Assembly: GCF_020921035.1 (NCBI RefSeq)
Contig: NC_063151.1
Span: forward strand, 26,046,934 to 26,110,933
Reading direction: 5' to 3'
Source of the DNA: Rhodamnia argentea
Taxonomy: Eukaryota > Streptophyta > Magnoliopsida > Myrtales > Myrtaceae
Length of the DNA: 64,000 nucleotides
Part shown: one piece after another, positions 49,231 through 60,540 of the stretch
Layout: every line of letters starts with the position of its first letter
Numbering within the stretch: position 1 is the first letter of the stretch
Made by a program: the position numbers and the translations under genes
The notes under the pieces: generated by a model
The model's database searches: none
The model's input: only the letters and a program-made list of their open reading frames with translations
Told to the model about the DNA's origin: nothing

Positions 49231-50157
49231 TTACACATCTCTCCTCCTGATTTTCTTCCTTCCCTCTTTGTCCCGCGACCTCGCCGGCGGAGTCCCGCCG
49301 CCGCGATCCCGACGCAAAATCACCATGAGATCCACGAAGGCGCTCAGTATGTACTTGTACGACTTCTTCTCGTTCAGATTCAGGTAGCAGAACAGGAGCT
49401 CCTCCATGAAGTCCCAATCCACCTTTGCATGGCCCTGGAGCCTAGCCTCCATCATTTCCTGCATGGAACGCTTGAAATCCTCGTACGGGCTCGTGGAATG
49501 CGTCAAGACGGCGATGCAATCGTCGGGGAGCTGGACTTTCGTCTCGTTCTCGCGGGAACTATCGGTGGTGACGTCGGTCGTGGTTGTAGTGGCGGTCGAG
49601 GAAGTCGCGTTGGTCGCGGTGGATGCGGAGCTAGAGGCCACGTCCTCCGACATGGTCAAGCTGCTCCGGGCTTCCTCCATTAGGGAGCTCGACGAGCCGG
49701 GGGCCACGAAGAACCGGTTCGACCCGCAGAGGTTCGCCGGCAGGCCGACGAACCTCGGCGACTCGAACAAAACCTGCTCGCCCCCGCCATGTTCCTTCCC
49801 GTCCTTTCCCTTGCCCTTCTCGCGCGACGTGGCAGCGACTCCTCCTCCTCCTCCTCTTCCTCCATCGTTGTCTTCGTCGTCTCGGAGATAGAGCGACTTG
49901 AAATTCTCGAAGAGGAAGCGGTCGACGTCGTCAAGAGTAGCCGCACCATCGTCGCCGTCGCTGCTACCGACTCCGTTCCTGCCCCGATCGATGGCGAACG
50001 ACCGCGTCTTCGGGTGCTTGCACCGGGAGAGCACCCAGCTTCTGGAGGCCGAGAAGGACGATTTGTGAGGGAGTTGAACCGGAGGTGCGCCGTTGCCGTT
50101 AGGCTTCTTGATTCTGGAAAGGTAATCTTGGAGAGACCTTTGAAGGTTCTTAGTCAT
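49231..50157 (-). CDS. OVATE family protein (transcriptional repressor)
   Basis: Intronless, 308 residues, as usual for this plant-specific family of repressors that bind TALE homeodomain and TRM proteins and control organ shape and secondary walls. The start ATG at 50157 gives MTKNLQRSLQDYLSRIKKP, a conserved OFP N-terminus. An in-frame extension upstream is AT-rich and unlikely to be translated. The middle is low complexity (Gly, Ser/Thr/Ala runs) with an acidic patch. The OVATE domain spans about 213-278: CIAVLTHSTSPYEDFKRSMQ then DWDFMEELLFCYLNLN and YKYILSAFVDLMV. A basic tail ends in RRRDV. GC-rich relative to surroundings, typical for OFP genes. It looks closest to the OFP13/15/16/18 group, which is a judgement from memory. 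Confidence 0.93.
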   Translation of the reverse strand: MTKNLQRSLQDYLSRIKKPNGNGAPPVQLPHKSSFSASRSWVLSRCKHPKTRSFAIDRGRNGVGSSDGDDGAATLDDVDRFLFENFKSLYLRDDEDNDGGRGGGGGVAATSREKGKGKDGKEHGGGEQVLFESPRFVGLPANLCGSNRFFVAPGSSSSLMEEARSSLTMSEDVASSSASTATNATSSTATTTTTDVTTDSSRENETKVQLPDDCIAVLTHSTSPYEDFKRSMQEMMEARLQGHAKVDWDFMEELLFCYLNLNEKKSYKYILSAFVDLMVILRRDRGGGTPPARSRDKEGRKKIRRRDV

Positions 50158-50809
50158 TTTTCTTCCCAGCTCTGGTTTTTTTTTTGGGGTGGAGCCTGAA
50201 CTGAATCTCAAGAGATTGGGAGGGGTTGGTCCATAAATAAGCAAGAGCGCAACAAAATGTAACTTGTGCGTATAATTATACAAGTGCTGCTTGAAACATA
50301 CGTCTTGAACGCGCTATTAAATAAGTGCATTAAGGGTGGTTTTAATTAACTAACTGTGGGAAACAAAATGGGGTCTAATCTAATCTGTATTTTCACCGCT
50401 TGGGTCATTTGTGATCTTGGAAGTAGGTTGATTAAATAGGCATTAATGTGTAACTGTTGCATTTGACAAAGGAATTATTTCGATACAGTTGGAGAAATTT
50501 GACTCTTTTTTTTTTTTTTGGTTGGGGGGGCGCAGAGGGGACTTTGGATTTTTGAGAATTTAGTTGATTACAGGTAACGTAAATGCTCATTACTACTGAA
50601 GTTTTCAGTTGAGAGTTGAGATTATGACTCGACAGTATTCATTAAAACTGCTACGCAACCCCTCTACCCCCCAAAAAAAAAAAAAAAAAAAAATTCGAGT
50701 GCAATTACACAAATCCATGCACGTTTGAAATGATTTGTAAAGGGATTCTCCTCTGTTTTCTGGCAAAACAACAGGACTAAAATTTATGTACGACGCTCGC
50801 TTTAGTATT
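50158..50809. other. OFP upstream region
   Basis: Probable promoter and 5' UTR of the minus-strand OFP gene. It contains a C-rich/poly-A stretch near 50664-50692 and no other gene. Confidence 0.45.
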
Positions 50810-51680
50810 AAAGTTTTTAGCCGATCACTCAAGTGACAAATCGAAAAAAACAAGATCACTTAAGTGTTAAATCGGAGAAATTCCAACCAAACCAATTGTG
50901 TGATTTTTTTTTAAATGAGCCCACGTGGCAAATCTTTTAGAAAATTCAATCCACATGAACTTCTAAACTTAAAAATAAGCTATTAAAAAATTAAATTAGA
51001 TTTTAAAATATATATAAAAAAAAATTAGGGCTTGAACAACCCTTGCCACCCCACTCCTGCCGATAATGGCCAAAGTAAATAAGTCTTTGACATGGATGCC
51101 GGTCATCCTACAAAGTTGGCAAATGTAGCGCACTATAAGCATACTGAAAATCAATGATATCGGCGTCGATTGTCCTACGTAGCACCGCCGATATCGACAT
51201 GAAAATTTTTAATTCTATTTATGATATTTTGAATTTTTTATTTTTTCTCTTTTCCGTATTTTCTTTTTTCATTGTGGTTGGCAAGGGTTGTTGGGCCCTT
51301 GCCTAGGTCTTAACAAGGCCATCATGGCCTTGCTTGCGACTGGGATGATTTGGGTGAGGTCCTCGCCGACCACAATAAAAAGGAAAAATAAGGAAAGGAG
51401 AAGAAAAAGAAATGAAAAAAGAAAATAAATAATTAAAATTTATATAAAGAATTCAAATAGATCAAAATATATTATTAAAAACTGAATACATCGGCACCGG
51501 CCATGTCACGAAGGACGATCGGCGTTGACGTCACCGATTTCCCGTTAAAATTTACTGGATTGACTAAATTGACAAATTGTGAAATGGGTTTATGACTCAA
51601 TTGTTATAATTAAAAGGTTTATGACTGAATTGATAAAAGTAAAACAAGTTTAAGACCTTTTTGATAATTTTTTTTATTAT
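50810..51680. mobile_element. Long foldback element centred near 51.33 kb
   Basis: The left arm 51150-51290 (tatcggcgtcgattgtccta ... cattgtggttggcaaggg) is matched inverted in the right arm 51360-51530 (tcctcgccgaccacaataaa ... acgaaggacgatcggcg). Outer arms carry (A/G)TCACTTAAG / TTTATGACT-type motifs. The turn is GC-rich (ttgggcccttgcc / ggccttgcttgcg). No frame. Exact ends are uncertain. Confidence 0.55.
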
Positions 51681-51693
51681 TTTGCGGGTCCAT

Positions 51694-54500
51694 TGTCGCG
51701 ATCTAAAAATCGAAGATTCTAGGCTAATGGATTATCAAGTCAATTATTCAACTAACCTAACTCGGACTCTCCCGAGTCTATACCAAATTGCAACTTAATA
51801 TGTAAAGATATTTGAATTAGAGTCGCCACTAATCATTTTTGGTAGGTCGATTAGAAATCTAAGTAAATTAGCGGGAGAACTAAATTACTTCTACGAACCG
51901 TAGATTCTAAGTCCGGAGACTTAATTACGCTAGATTACTCTAACGCCCTTTCGGTACCATTTTATTTTATGAAATTTTTTTGTCAGGCAACATTAATTGA
52001 TTTTAACCTAAGTCACTAACAAAGGTTATCATGCGATTGCACAATCAATTAATTGAACATCCGGAAGTCAAGGTAATTGCAGAAAACATACACCAAGACA
52101 AATTGTTCTCACTTTTGAATTTTTACTTTTTAATGGGATAAAGACTAACCTATATGCAATGCATGAATTTAATCTAAGATGCAAATGAATTAAATTAAAT
52201 GCAAGGAAATCCTAAGCATGCATATGAAATTAATTTAATTAACTACATGACTAACCTGGATGACATGCAATTAAATGAAATACAAATGATGTTACCGTCT
52301 AATTAAATTGACTACATGACTTACGAATTAATGGAAGACCTAAACATGCAAATTCTATATGATCTAGACCTAGCATGCAAATGACATATAAAGCTTATTT
52401 TATTTTTGTATTTTCTGATTAATGAATGAACCTAAATAAAAATATGCCTAAAGATAATTATCTTACATATTTTAGGGTTTAAGTTTGCCTAATCCCTAAC
52501 ATATTAAAGGTAAATTAGTTTAGACATGAAAATCTACTCAAAAATGCTGATTCTATCCTAGAATGCAAATCTAAATTAACTTATTCTAAAATTAAATTAA
52601 ACGTGCAAATATCTACCTAGAATGCAATATCTTTTAGAATTTTAAATATCACGCAAGAGAATATTCATTCTAAATATATTATGCCAATCAAATCAATAAA
52701 GAAAGTGGATATCTCAACAGATTTTTGAAAACATTTTGTGAATATTTCCTTACTCGCGTGGCAAGTTGCGGATTAGGAAAAGATTCCTAATCAACTTTAA
52801 AAAAAAATATATCCACTTTCATGCAATGCAGTCATGAAACTTTCTAGGATAGGCAATATCACAAAAATATTTCATGAGCATCTTAAGACGCAAAATTCTT
52901 GGACTAGGCAAGTGAATATGCAATATTCGAGACAATATCAAACAAACGATTGGATGAACATAGTATATCAAGAGATAATTATTGCAACGAATCTCATCCG
53001 CATGTCAAATTTTGGCCGTGAACATGTGTATTACTGAAACCTCATCATGCTCACAAACTTTGATTTCTTTTCATCTAGTCCAATTTTCATGGTTATTATC
53101 CACGACATGATTCAGCCAAGTAGGTTGCATGTGTGCCAAAAATTCCAATTTTAGTTTAGGAAAAGTAAGTCCGACCTTGTCCTTTTTTAAGCGAACCATT
53201 TAAAACCGCCGAATAATTTAGCTTTTGAGGAAAGGATTTTCCACATCGAATTACATCAATTCTAAAAAATTATTCAAGCAACTCCATGATTAAAACGAAC
53301 TCGTCCAAAGAGGAGGTCTGAACTTTCAACGGTGAATCATTAATTTCCGGCTTTGAGCATGAAAACGAACTTCTCTGATTTTTTTTTATCACCAATCAAC
53401 GTTCCTTCAATCAAGATCATGCACGTATACACATGCTATCAGTTAAACAAATATAGATCAGTGATCAAAAGTCAAGAAAACTCACCTTTTCTGAGCAAAC
53501 TCCCAGCAGCACACCTTTGACAGATTCACGTCCCAAAACAGCCACCGTTCAAGCTCGAATTGAGTCTAAACTTCAAGAGATTAGTGCTGGATCAGTAGCG
53601 CCGAAGAGGAGGTTGCTGGACGATGGAGAACAACGCCGGACGATGAGGTCGCATCATCGTGTGCGGAGGAGGCGGCTGGAGATGCAAGGACAAGGACAGT
53701 GGCGCGACCCGGGGCAACGTTGGAAAATCTACGAAAAAAGAACTCTCCCACGTCGCGGAGGGACTGGTCTACGTAGCTAGGACGTGGTGGACATGTCGAA
53801 GAATTGGATCACTTTCTTTTCTGACTTTCCCTCAGACTTCTCACTTTGAGGAGAAACTCTTCACACTTCACCTCGTGAAATCCCTTGATTGTGGGGATTC
53901 GGCAACCTTCTATAAACAACTGAGATTTTCCTGCCACGAAAGCAGTGTTCAACCGCGCCTAGAATGATTCCGTGGATTGCCCAGATCACTTTTTGATATC
54001 CCACAGTTTCAGATTTCTTCCAATTCCTTAGTGGAGATAGAGTGAGTCCAAGGGAAGCTTCGCGTTCCGTTTTTCTCTCTTCGGGAAATGCTTCTCTTCT
54101 ATTCTCGTTGTGCCCACATTCTTTTCATTCCCCTATTATTTGATAATATCTTTTCTGTTCCCGAAAATCTTGCTTCTCCCCCCTTTCATTATCATCATTT
54201 TTTTTCAAAAATTCCACGCCCCAAAGGTCCCATTTTGTCGTGCAATCCTTCGTGATATTTGACCACATGGAGGATATCGGCTTGATTGATTTTCACATTC
54301 TTGCGAGCTTAATCCAAACTGAATTAATTTCATCCGATGTCGGTCCCACTCAAATGCAAATGTAAGTGCATGCTAAAATAAATTAATCTAAGTAATAACT
54401 ATATAAAAATGATTTTAACATTTTTGCTAAGGACTAATGTTAATCCCTAATTTTTATGCCATAAATAAGAATTCAAAATTTAGGTGTCAATATCCATTAG
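51694..54500. mobile_element. Probable LTR-retrotransposon fragment (solo-LTR-like)
   Basis: Opens with TGTCGCGATCTAAAAATCG. It contains TGAATTAGAGTCGCCACTAA (51812-51831), a phrase I know from the long LTRs of plant Ty3/gypsy (Tat/Ogre-like) elements, and near 54477-54490 ATTTAGGTGTCAATA, typical of their 3' part. No gag-pol frames, primer-binding site or second LTR is visible. The right end is not fixed. An 87-codon frame at 53517-53780 within it is not recognised. Confidence 0.45.
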
Positions 54501-54965
54501 TAAAATTTTAACGCACTCGAAAATTTACTGCTCAAGAGGGGTGGTAAATTCGTTATCTCACCGGTAAGTTACGATGAGACTAATTATAGATTACTAAAGC
54601 ATTAGTGTAATCGATTATTATTCTTGAATTGACTTGTCATCATAGGAAGTACAAGAATCTACTATTCACAACTAGATTTTGAAGAACGTAAATAGTAACT
54701 TCGTTAATACGTTGCTGATAAATATTGGGTCCACCTGTAAAATTAGAGCAACGGGTAGTCCGGTAATCTACTACAAAACGAGAGTGTGGTAAAAAAAAAC
54801 ATAATGTTGTTAGCAAGTTCCTCACTAATTGACGGGCCCGCCTTTTAAATCTAAAGGCATTCGATAATGGAGATTTACCAGCGTTTTTAAAAATTACTGG
54901 AAGGATTGTCGATGAATTAGACTAAAGATCAGGACATGCCCGTATAATATGCTTACGGCCTAGAT
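54501..54965. other. Unassigned DNA right of the LTR-like block
   Basis: No gene; it may still belong to the LTR (cgaaaatttactgctcaaga is LTR-like). Confidence 0.3.
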
Positions 54966-55380
54966 GTAATTTCAAATTCGACCCGTCGAAACGGATCATA
55001 AATCTATTTTTTAACTCATATTTGATGGACTAAGTTATTATATGAATTAATTACATTCAATAAATATGTTATAAATGAGTTTGGAATGGTAAATCCTAAA
55101 ATTATATGTCTTTTAAATGGGTTCATAACTTACTCAGATCTAATTCACTTATATGATTTTTTATTCAGGCTCGCTCATTCCGCGCGCTCGCCTTAATTTG
55201 AGTTTTGATTTTCTTAGATTAAGTTAGATATAGAAGTGTTTTAACAATATGAATCGAGTCGGACACGGACCCAGTATATGTTAAGTTGGGTACGAGTCAC
55301 TAGATTAATATTCTATGAAAATGAATAAGACGGATTAAATGGATCAGTTTAGATTGGTCATTTTCGACCCAAACCAGACC
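54966..55380. repeat. MITE-like repeat with TTCGACCC ends
   Basis: The left end aaattcgacccgtcgaaacg and right end tggtcattttcgaccc are partly inverted; the interior is AT-rich and non-coding. A similar composition is seen at 59.85-60.54 kb. Confidence 0.35.
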
Positions 55381-55638
55381 CTAGTCTAAATTACTCCAAA
55401 GCCCGAACATCATGAACAACTTGTCGGTCCTCCTCGTATTCTGTCTGGTCCGAATCCCCGTAGACAAAGGCAAGGCCGAAGCCCACCTGAAGAAACGGCG
55501 TCGTTTTGAGGCAGTCGAGTCTCGTTGACTTTTTTGAGCCCCTCTCCCTCTTTCACGAAAATGCGCGACTCTTGCGGTTATTCAGTGGGCCAAGCTTATT
55601 AGCGAGGGAAAACTTTCTGTTGTTGTTGTCCCGCGAGA

Positions 55639-57129
55639 ATGGCGACGGAGACGAGCAGAGAGGAGAGGCGGAGGAAGATCGTGGACAGAGGATCGGATCG
55701 CTTGGCTCTCATCACCGGTCGCACTCCATCTCCTCCCCACGATCAATTCGCCGGTAATTTCCCGATCGACTCGATTCTTCTTCTTCTTTCTTCTTTCTTT
55801 CTCTCCACGCCGATGGCGTAAACTCTCGATTTGATGTCCGCACACGCACGTTCGATGCAGCTTAAGATCAATTGGGGACTGCGACATTTTTGGCGCTGTT
55901 CGTCGTATGGGGCGTGCTCCGTAGCTCCGTTTTCTAGTCATTAGTTTCGATTCTAAGAGGGGATTTATTGCGACAGAATGCCCCGATTGCTCATTTGCTT
56001 AGATTTTCAGATGTCCTGTTAAGTACATGTTTCACGGGACTATGTGTTGCCCCATGTTTCCTATTTTGCTTCAGGTTATTGGTCGTGGTGTCAAAGCCCT
56101 CTTTGCTTACAAATGATGTATTCAATGATGTTACGCTTTCGTCCTGGGTTTCAATTAAATGTGTTGGTTTACTTGTCGAGAAGGAACGTCCCGCTATATG
56201 CATGTCGCGCATTGAGATGTTTTGTGACTCCTTTGTTTATAATCCAAAGTTTCCGAGATATAGTTGTGATGTATCCAACCGGACTAACCTCTTTGATTCT
56301 AAACAAAGAAACCAACAGTTACTCCTGCTTTTCTTTTTGAGATGGCTGCCTCTTCTCCAGTGAAATCTATCACGAAAAGTTATTTTTTTTTTTCGCCCAT
56401 TTTCTTCATGTGTAATGCTAAAAATGCTTGCAAACTCGAATCAAGAGTTCGGCAAACATGTTGTGTAAAATCTGATACTGTTTTACAAGTGTAATTTCTG
56501 TTTTGCTTTCTATAGGCGGCATTGTGGGTGGCGATCATGCCGTCAGTTCTAGATCCTCCAAAGAATATGTTAATGCTGAGGCTTCAGCTAAAGAGCTTCC
56601 TCATGTTGGAGAATCCTTTGCTGAGACCAACTTACGCAAGTCTGAGATTAGCGGGCACCACATACAAGCACCATTGATGCAAAGAATCCCTACAGGTTCA
56701 CAATCTTCGTCCAGTTCAAAGCAGAAGAACCAGCCTCGTTTTTTCAGTTCAAAAAGGCTGAACTCATGCGTTATAGAATCAGAGAACACACGCGCTTGCT
56801 GTGCTCTTATCATTGCGGTCTTGGTAGTTCTATCTTGCAGTGGTTATCCAATTGTAGCAAAGTCAGACAGTGTGATATCCTCAAGGCCTTTGTACATACT
56901 ACTGGTGACAGATGCCACAATTGTGCTTGTCCGAATGTACCTTGACATGCAAAGAAATGCTGAGGAGAGTGTGGATGAAAGCGGGGAATCTCAGGAGGAT
57001 AGTGATAACTGGGGAGGAGCAGTTAAAGTTTTGGAGAGAGGGTTGGCGGTGTATCAGACTGTGCGTGGAGTTTTTATAGATTGCAGTGTTTACATGGCGA
57101 TAGTTATTTGCTGCCTCTCCGTAGTGTAG
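55639..57129 (+). CDS. GET2/CAML-like tail-anchored protein insertion receptor subunit (G1IP type)
   Basis: Two exons: 55639-55753 and 56516-57129, 729 nt, 242 residues, phase consistent. The N-terminus SREERRRKIVDRGSDRLALI carries the conserved cytosolic basic motif with which yeast GET2 and animal CAML capture the GET3/TRC40 ATPase. Three hydrophobic segments follow, at about 132-152 (ALIIAVLVVLSCSGYPIV), 163-180 (PLYILLVTDATIVLVRMY) and 222-242 (VFIDCSVYMAIVICCLSVV). This order (basic motif, long polar linker, three C-terminal membrane helices) is the GET2/CAML plan, and the protein resembles Arabidopsis G1IP (At4g32680, GET1-interacting protein). It would act in the ER membrane with GET1. 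The identity rests on motif and topology, without a database search. Confidence 0.75.
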
Positions 57130-58680
57130 TCTTCTCAAGCAACTACTTGAAGTTGAAACCGTGCTTGTAGGCTAACATTCAAGGGCTTCTAGCAGTAAGT
57201 TTTTTTTTTTTTTTACTCCAGGCATTTGTATAGTCTTTCGCTGACTCGTTTTGCGTATGGGATGAGCTTGACCATATTGATGAAGTGATAATCATGAGAT
57301 GCTTTGTGATTACTTGGATCTATTTTGAATGAAAAAGCCAGTGCAACTTGTCTAATTTTGTAGATTTTCTGTTGACCATTCTTCGTTCTGTTAATCACCC
57401 TTTCAAAATTAGTGAGATATCAAGAGGTATCCATCCCATCGGTATTCAGGGGTTTTTGCTGATCAGTCACCTGAAGTTTCCATGTTTTAGTAATTTAACA
57501 CCAAATTGACCCTTCCACAAAAGTCAGTAACCATGACTCTGATTAGTCATGGTTTTCACTCCTCTGGCTGGATTCCTTGGACACGTGACGAGTTCTCAAA
57601 GAAATCTTCTAGTTTAACCAAGATCACCAGAGATCCCTGTGAAATTGTTTGATAAGATGTTGGACCTGAATGTTTGTCTTTGACTGGACACTGATGAATC
57701 TGTTAAATTTGAAAAGGCAGATCCTGTTAATCTCTGGCTCTAAAACAGTCAGACGATGAACAAGAATCTGAAACATCTATATGACTGATAGACCAAGCAC
57801 GACTAAGAAAATGGTACCGTTCTTGTTGCTCTTAAAGAGTTGTTAGAAATGCCATAAGATGGGGAAACAGAATGGAGATCCGGGGGAGATTTATTGGTCC
57901 GGAGTTGGTTCCAAAATAATGACCTTTAAGTTCTCAGCAGGACTCGATTCTGAGGTACGGTTTTTTCGAGGGGCCTACCAATGCGACTCGTTTACGTCTC
58001 ATCGAAGCAGCTTGGACCTCTTTTGTCTATAGAAGATGCGGTTGTACTATGATTTAATGCTGGTAAGTAGCTGCAGAGTAATTGCTTCATGGCACATGTG
58101 AAACAGCCAGAGCTGTGGCCCCAACAGGTCTCCAGATTTTTGCGTTTGGGCCATCTAAGTTCTAACCACGTTTTCAAGGGTCTCAATGCAAAATTGAAGA
58201 AAGCTGTAACATTTACAGTCTGATACACCCTACGCATACATTCACTGATGACATTCGAGCACCACCCTATTACTAATACACAGATGTAAGGTAGTAAGGA
58301 AGCTGTAAATATACTTTTTCCGAGGGTGGATTCGAATCAAATTATTTCATGTTGCACAAGTGACTCTGATTCTCTGAAGAAAAATACTGTTGAGTGGACA
58401 CAAGAAGAAAGCTCTTGGTTCTAAGAGTTATGGTTGATTGCTTCATGGTTAAACAAACAGAGACATTTCTAGGCCAGGCAAATTGTAAAAGGCGTTCCCA
58501 TGAAAATAAGTCATGTCCCGACAGATACCGAGTTTCAGAGAAGATGGAGATTTAGGAGGAGGGAAAATCTGTCATAGGCTACAGTACTCAAATAACACAC
58601 ATCAAGAGGCCTGTTCTAGTTTCCCTTTTGTAATATTGAGCATTGAACAGAGAAACCTTGCTGCTATGTAACTATGCACG
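57130..58680. other. Intergenic region, no gene recognised
   Basis: The left part is the 3' flank of the GET2-like gene. The rest has scattered stop codons in all frames and no repeat family I can name. Confidence 0.45.
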
Positions 58681-59019
58681 TCATAACTTGCCTCCACCCA
58701 CCGACTCGGTCTTCTCAAGAATCCTCGACGGAACAGCGAACCGAGCAGAGAACGTCCTCGAGAGGCTATCCGGATCGGTCCACGTCTGTCCCTGATCGAA
58801 GTTCTGCGCGTACGAGAAGGGATCATAGGGGGTACACGCCGGAGCAGAGGAATCGAAGATCCTCCTGCATTCCTTCTTGAGCTTCCTCCACCAAATCCTC
58901 CACGCTGGAAATTTCGATCCGGCAGCCAGCAGCACATTGAAGGGAACAAGCATGTTAAACCCACGCTTCGGGTGGTGTCTTTGGCTTTGGTTGATGTTGC
59001 AGCACCTGCTCGAGCTCAT
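58681..59019 (-). CDS. Small plant-specific protein of unknown function
   Basis: 112 residues from ATG 59019 (MSSSRCCNINQSQ). An upstream extension in the same frame lacks an ATG. The middle is basic and aromatic (AWRIWWRKLKKECRRIF), followed by YDPFSYAQNFDQG. Short plant proteins pairing a Trp/Arg/Lys-rich helix with F.YDP.SYALNFD(D/N)G are common and of unknown function, and this gene fits that pattern. No signal peptide or membrane helix is evident. Intronless as drawn. Confidence 0.6.
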   Translation of the reverse strand: MSSSRCCNINQSQRHHPKRGFNMLVPFNVLLAAGSKFPAWRIWWRKLKKECRRIFDSSAPACTPYDPFSYAQNFDQGQTWTDPDSLSRTFSARFAVPSRILEKTESVGGGKL

Positions 59020-59076
59020 GCTAGCCGCAAAAGCAGAGAGCCAAGACGGGGAGGCTTTAGAGAGACACTGCAGCAC

Positions 59077-59849
59077 CTACTAACTTCACTATGACTATAA
59101 ATTCAAAATGCCATAACTCTCTGATGTAAGGAGGGCCACTTAAAGGACGACCCAAAAAACTGACGCAACTCCTGGGGGAAGCTTTGTCTTTTAGTGGGGT
59201 TTCTGGTGCACGAGTAGTTGTGGGAAGATGGAGGACCATGCTCCACATTAACTTCCTCCTCAAGTTAATCTCGGACCACTTGAATTGGAGAAATCGCTAC
59301 ACTTTGTCGTGGTTTTGCCCGGTCGTTTTGCTCTAATTACAAGGGCGTCCTTGTATTCTAGCCAACATTTCTAGGAATGTCGGAAAAAAAAACATAGAGA
59401 GAGAATAAGGTTAAGACCGATAACATGGACCCTCTCTGGGCTGAAGTATGCGTGGAAATGGAAATTTGTACGTGGTAATTCCTCTTGCATGATGGGCTGG
59501 GCTTGGATACAGCGAAAGGCCTGTTCTGACCCGGCCCATCAACTATGGACGAAGCCCGTTTGTCTCCTCGCAATTTTCAAACTCCAAACCGTTAGTTCTC
59601 CTCTAAAATGATCTCCGTGCAGACCCATTTCCTATTGAGAAACTCTTAAAACTCCGTTAATTATGTGACCCATTTCTTATTAAGAAATTCTTAAAACCAC
59701 GTTAATTATGTAGATCTCTCGTGATCCATATATGTGGAATTTGCAATTTCAATGGTTGTGATTGTACATGGTTTTTAGATTCAAATACGTACGATAATTT
59801 GCCATGACTCTCAGCCTACGTTTTGGTCGAGTCTCACTGAGAGGTGTCA
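59077..59849. other. Intergenic region
   Basis: Upstream DNA of the small minus-strand gene. It contains a duplicated phrase cccatttc(c/t)tatt.agaaa at 59622 and 59670, about 48 bp apart. No gene. Confidence 0.4.
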
Positions 59850-60329
59850 GAATAGGTTGAAAACCACTTTTAACTCATATTCAATGAGATGAGTAGCAAA
59901 CGTGTTAGTCAAGTTCCATGTGTTTGAGTTGTAAGTCTAATTGTATACGGGTTGTAAATGGGCCTAACTCATTTAGCTTATCAAGGTTATTAGTTGAGTC
60001 AATCCATTCACGTTATGTCATTGTTTTGAATACTTTTTTTTTATTTATAATTTTTGAATTTTCTAATTTTTCTATTGTTAATTTTTTTCTTTCTTTTTTA
60101 TTTTCCGAAATTTGGTCCTTGACGGCCACAAGGCAAGGGCTGCGAAGTCCTCGCCGATTGCTGGTGAGAGCCAAACCCTCGCTCACAGCCCTCACCCGTC
60201 TTCCAATGAAAAAAGAAAAAGAAAAAAGAAAAAGCAATAAAGATTAAAATCAAAATCAAAATCAAAATACAAAATTCATAATTCTTTAAAAAGAATGTAA
60301 AAATTGTCCAATGTTTTAGTAATATATTA

Positions 60330-60391
<62 letters not shown>

Positions 60392-60540
60392 AACAAATTT
60401 TCTCATAAATTTGTTTTAGCAATATGAATCGGATTGGGTATGAGTCGAAAAATTCGCATTATATATAAATGGTCATAAACGGGTTATTGAGTTAATTTGA
60501 ATCGAATCATTTATAACTTGACTCGTTTTTGACAAACTTC
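59850..60540. mobile_element. MITE-like repeat with nested foldback core
   Basis: The outer arms (gttgtaaatgggcctaactc near 59952; aaatggtcataaacgggtta near 60467) resemble the repeat at 54.97-55.38 kb. The core 60040-60250 is a foldback with the GC-rich turn gcaagggctgcgaagtcctc / ctcgctcacagccctcaccc, like the element at 50.81-51.68 kb. Confidence 0.4.
60329..60386. repeat. Compound (AC)n(AT)n microsatellite
   Basis: About 12 AC units run directly into about 17 AT units. Likely highly length-variable. Confidence 0.95.

Noticed and set aside
49406-50199. Plus-strand frames of 84-161 codons opposite the OFP gene
   Set aside because: Antisense shadows of a GC-rich coding region; low-complexity products.
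53517-53780. 87-codon plus-strand frame MTDSRPKTATVQ...
   Set aside because: Sits in LTR-like repeat DNA, Arg-rich, no family match and no gene-like context.
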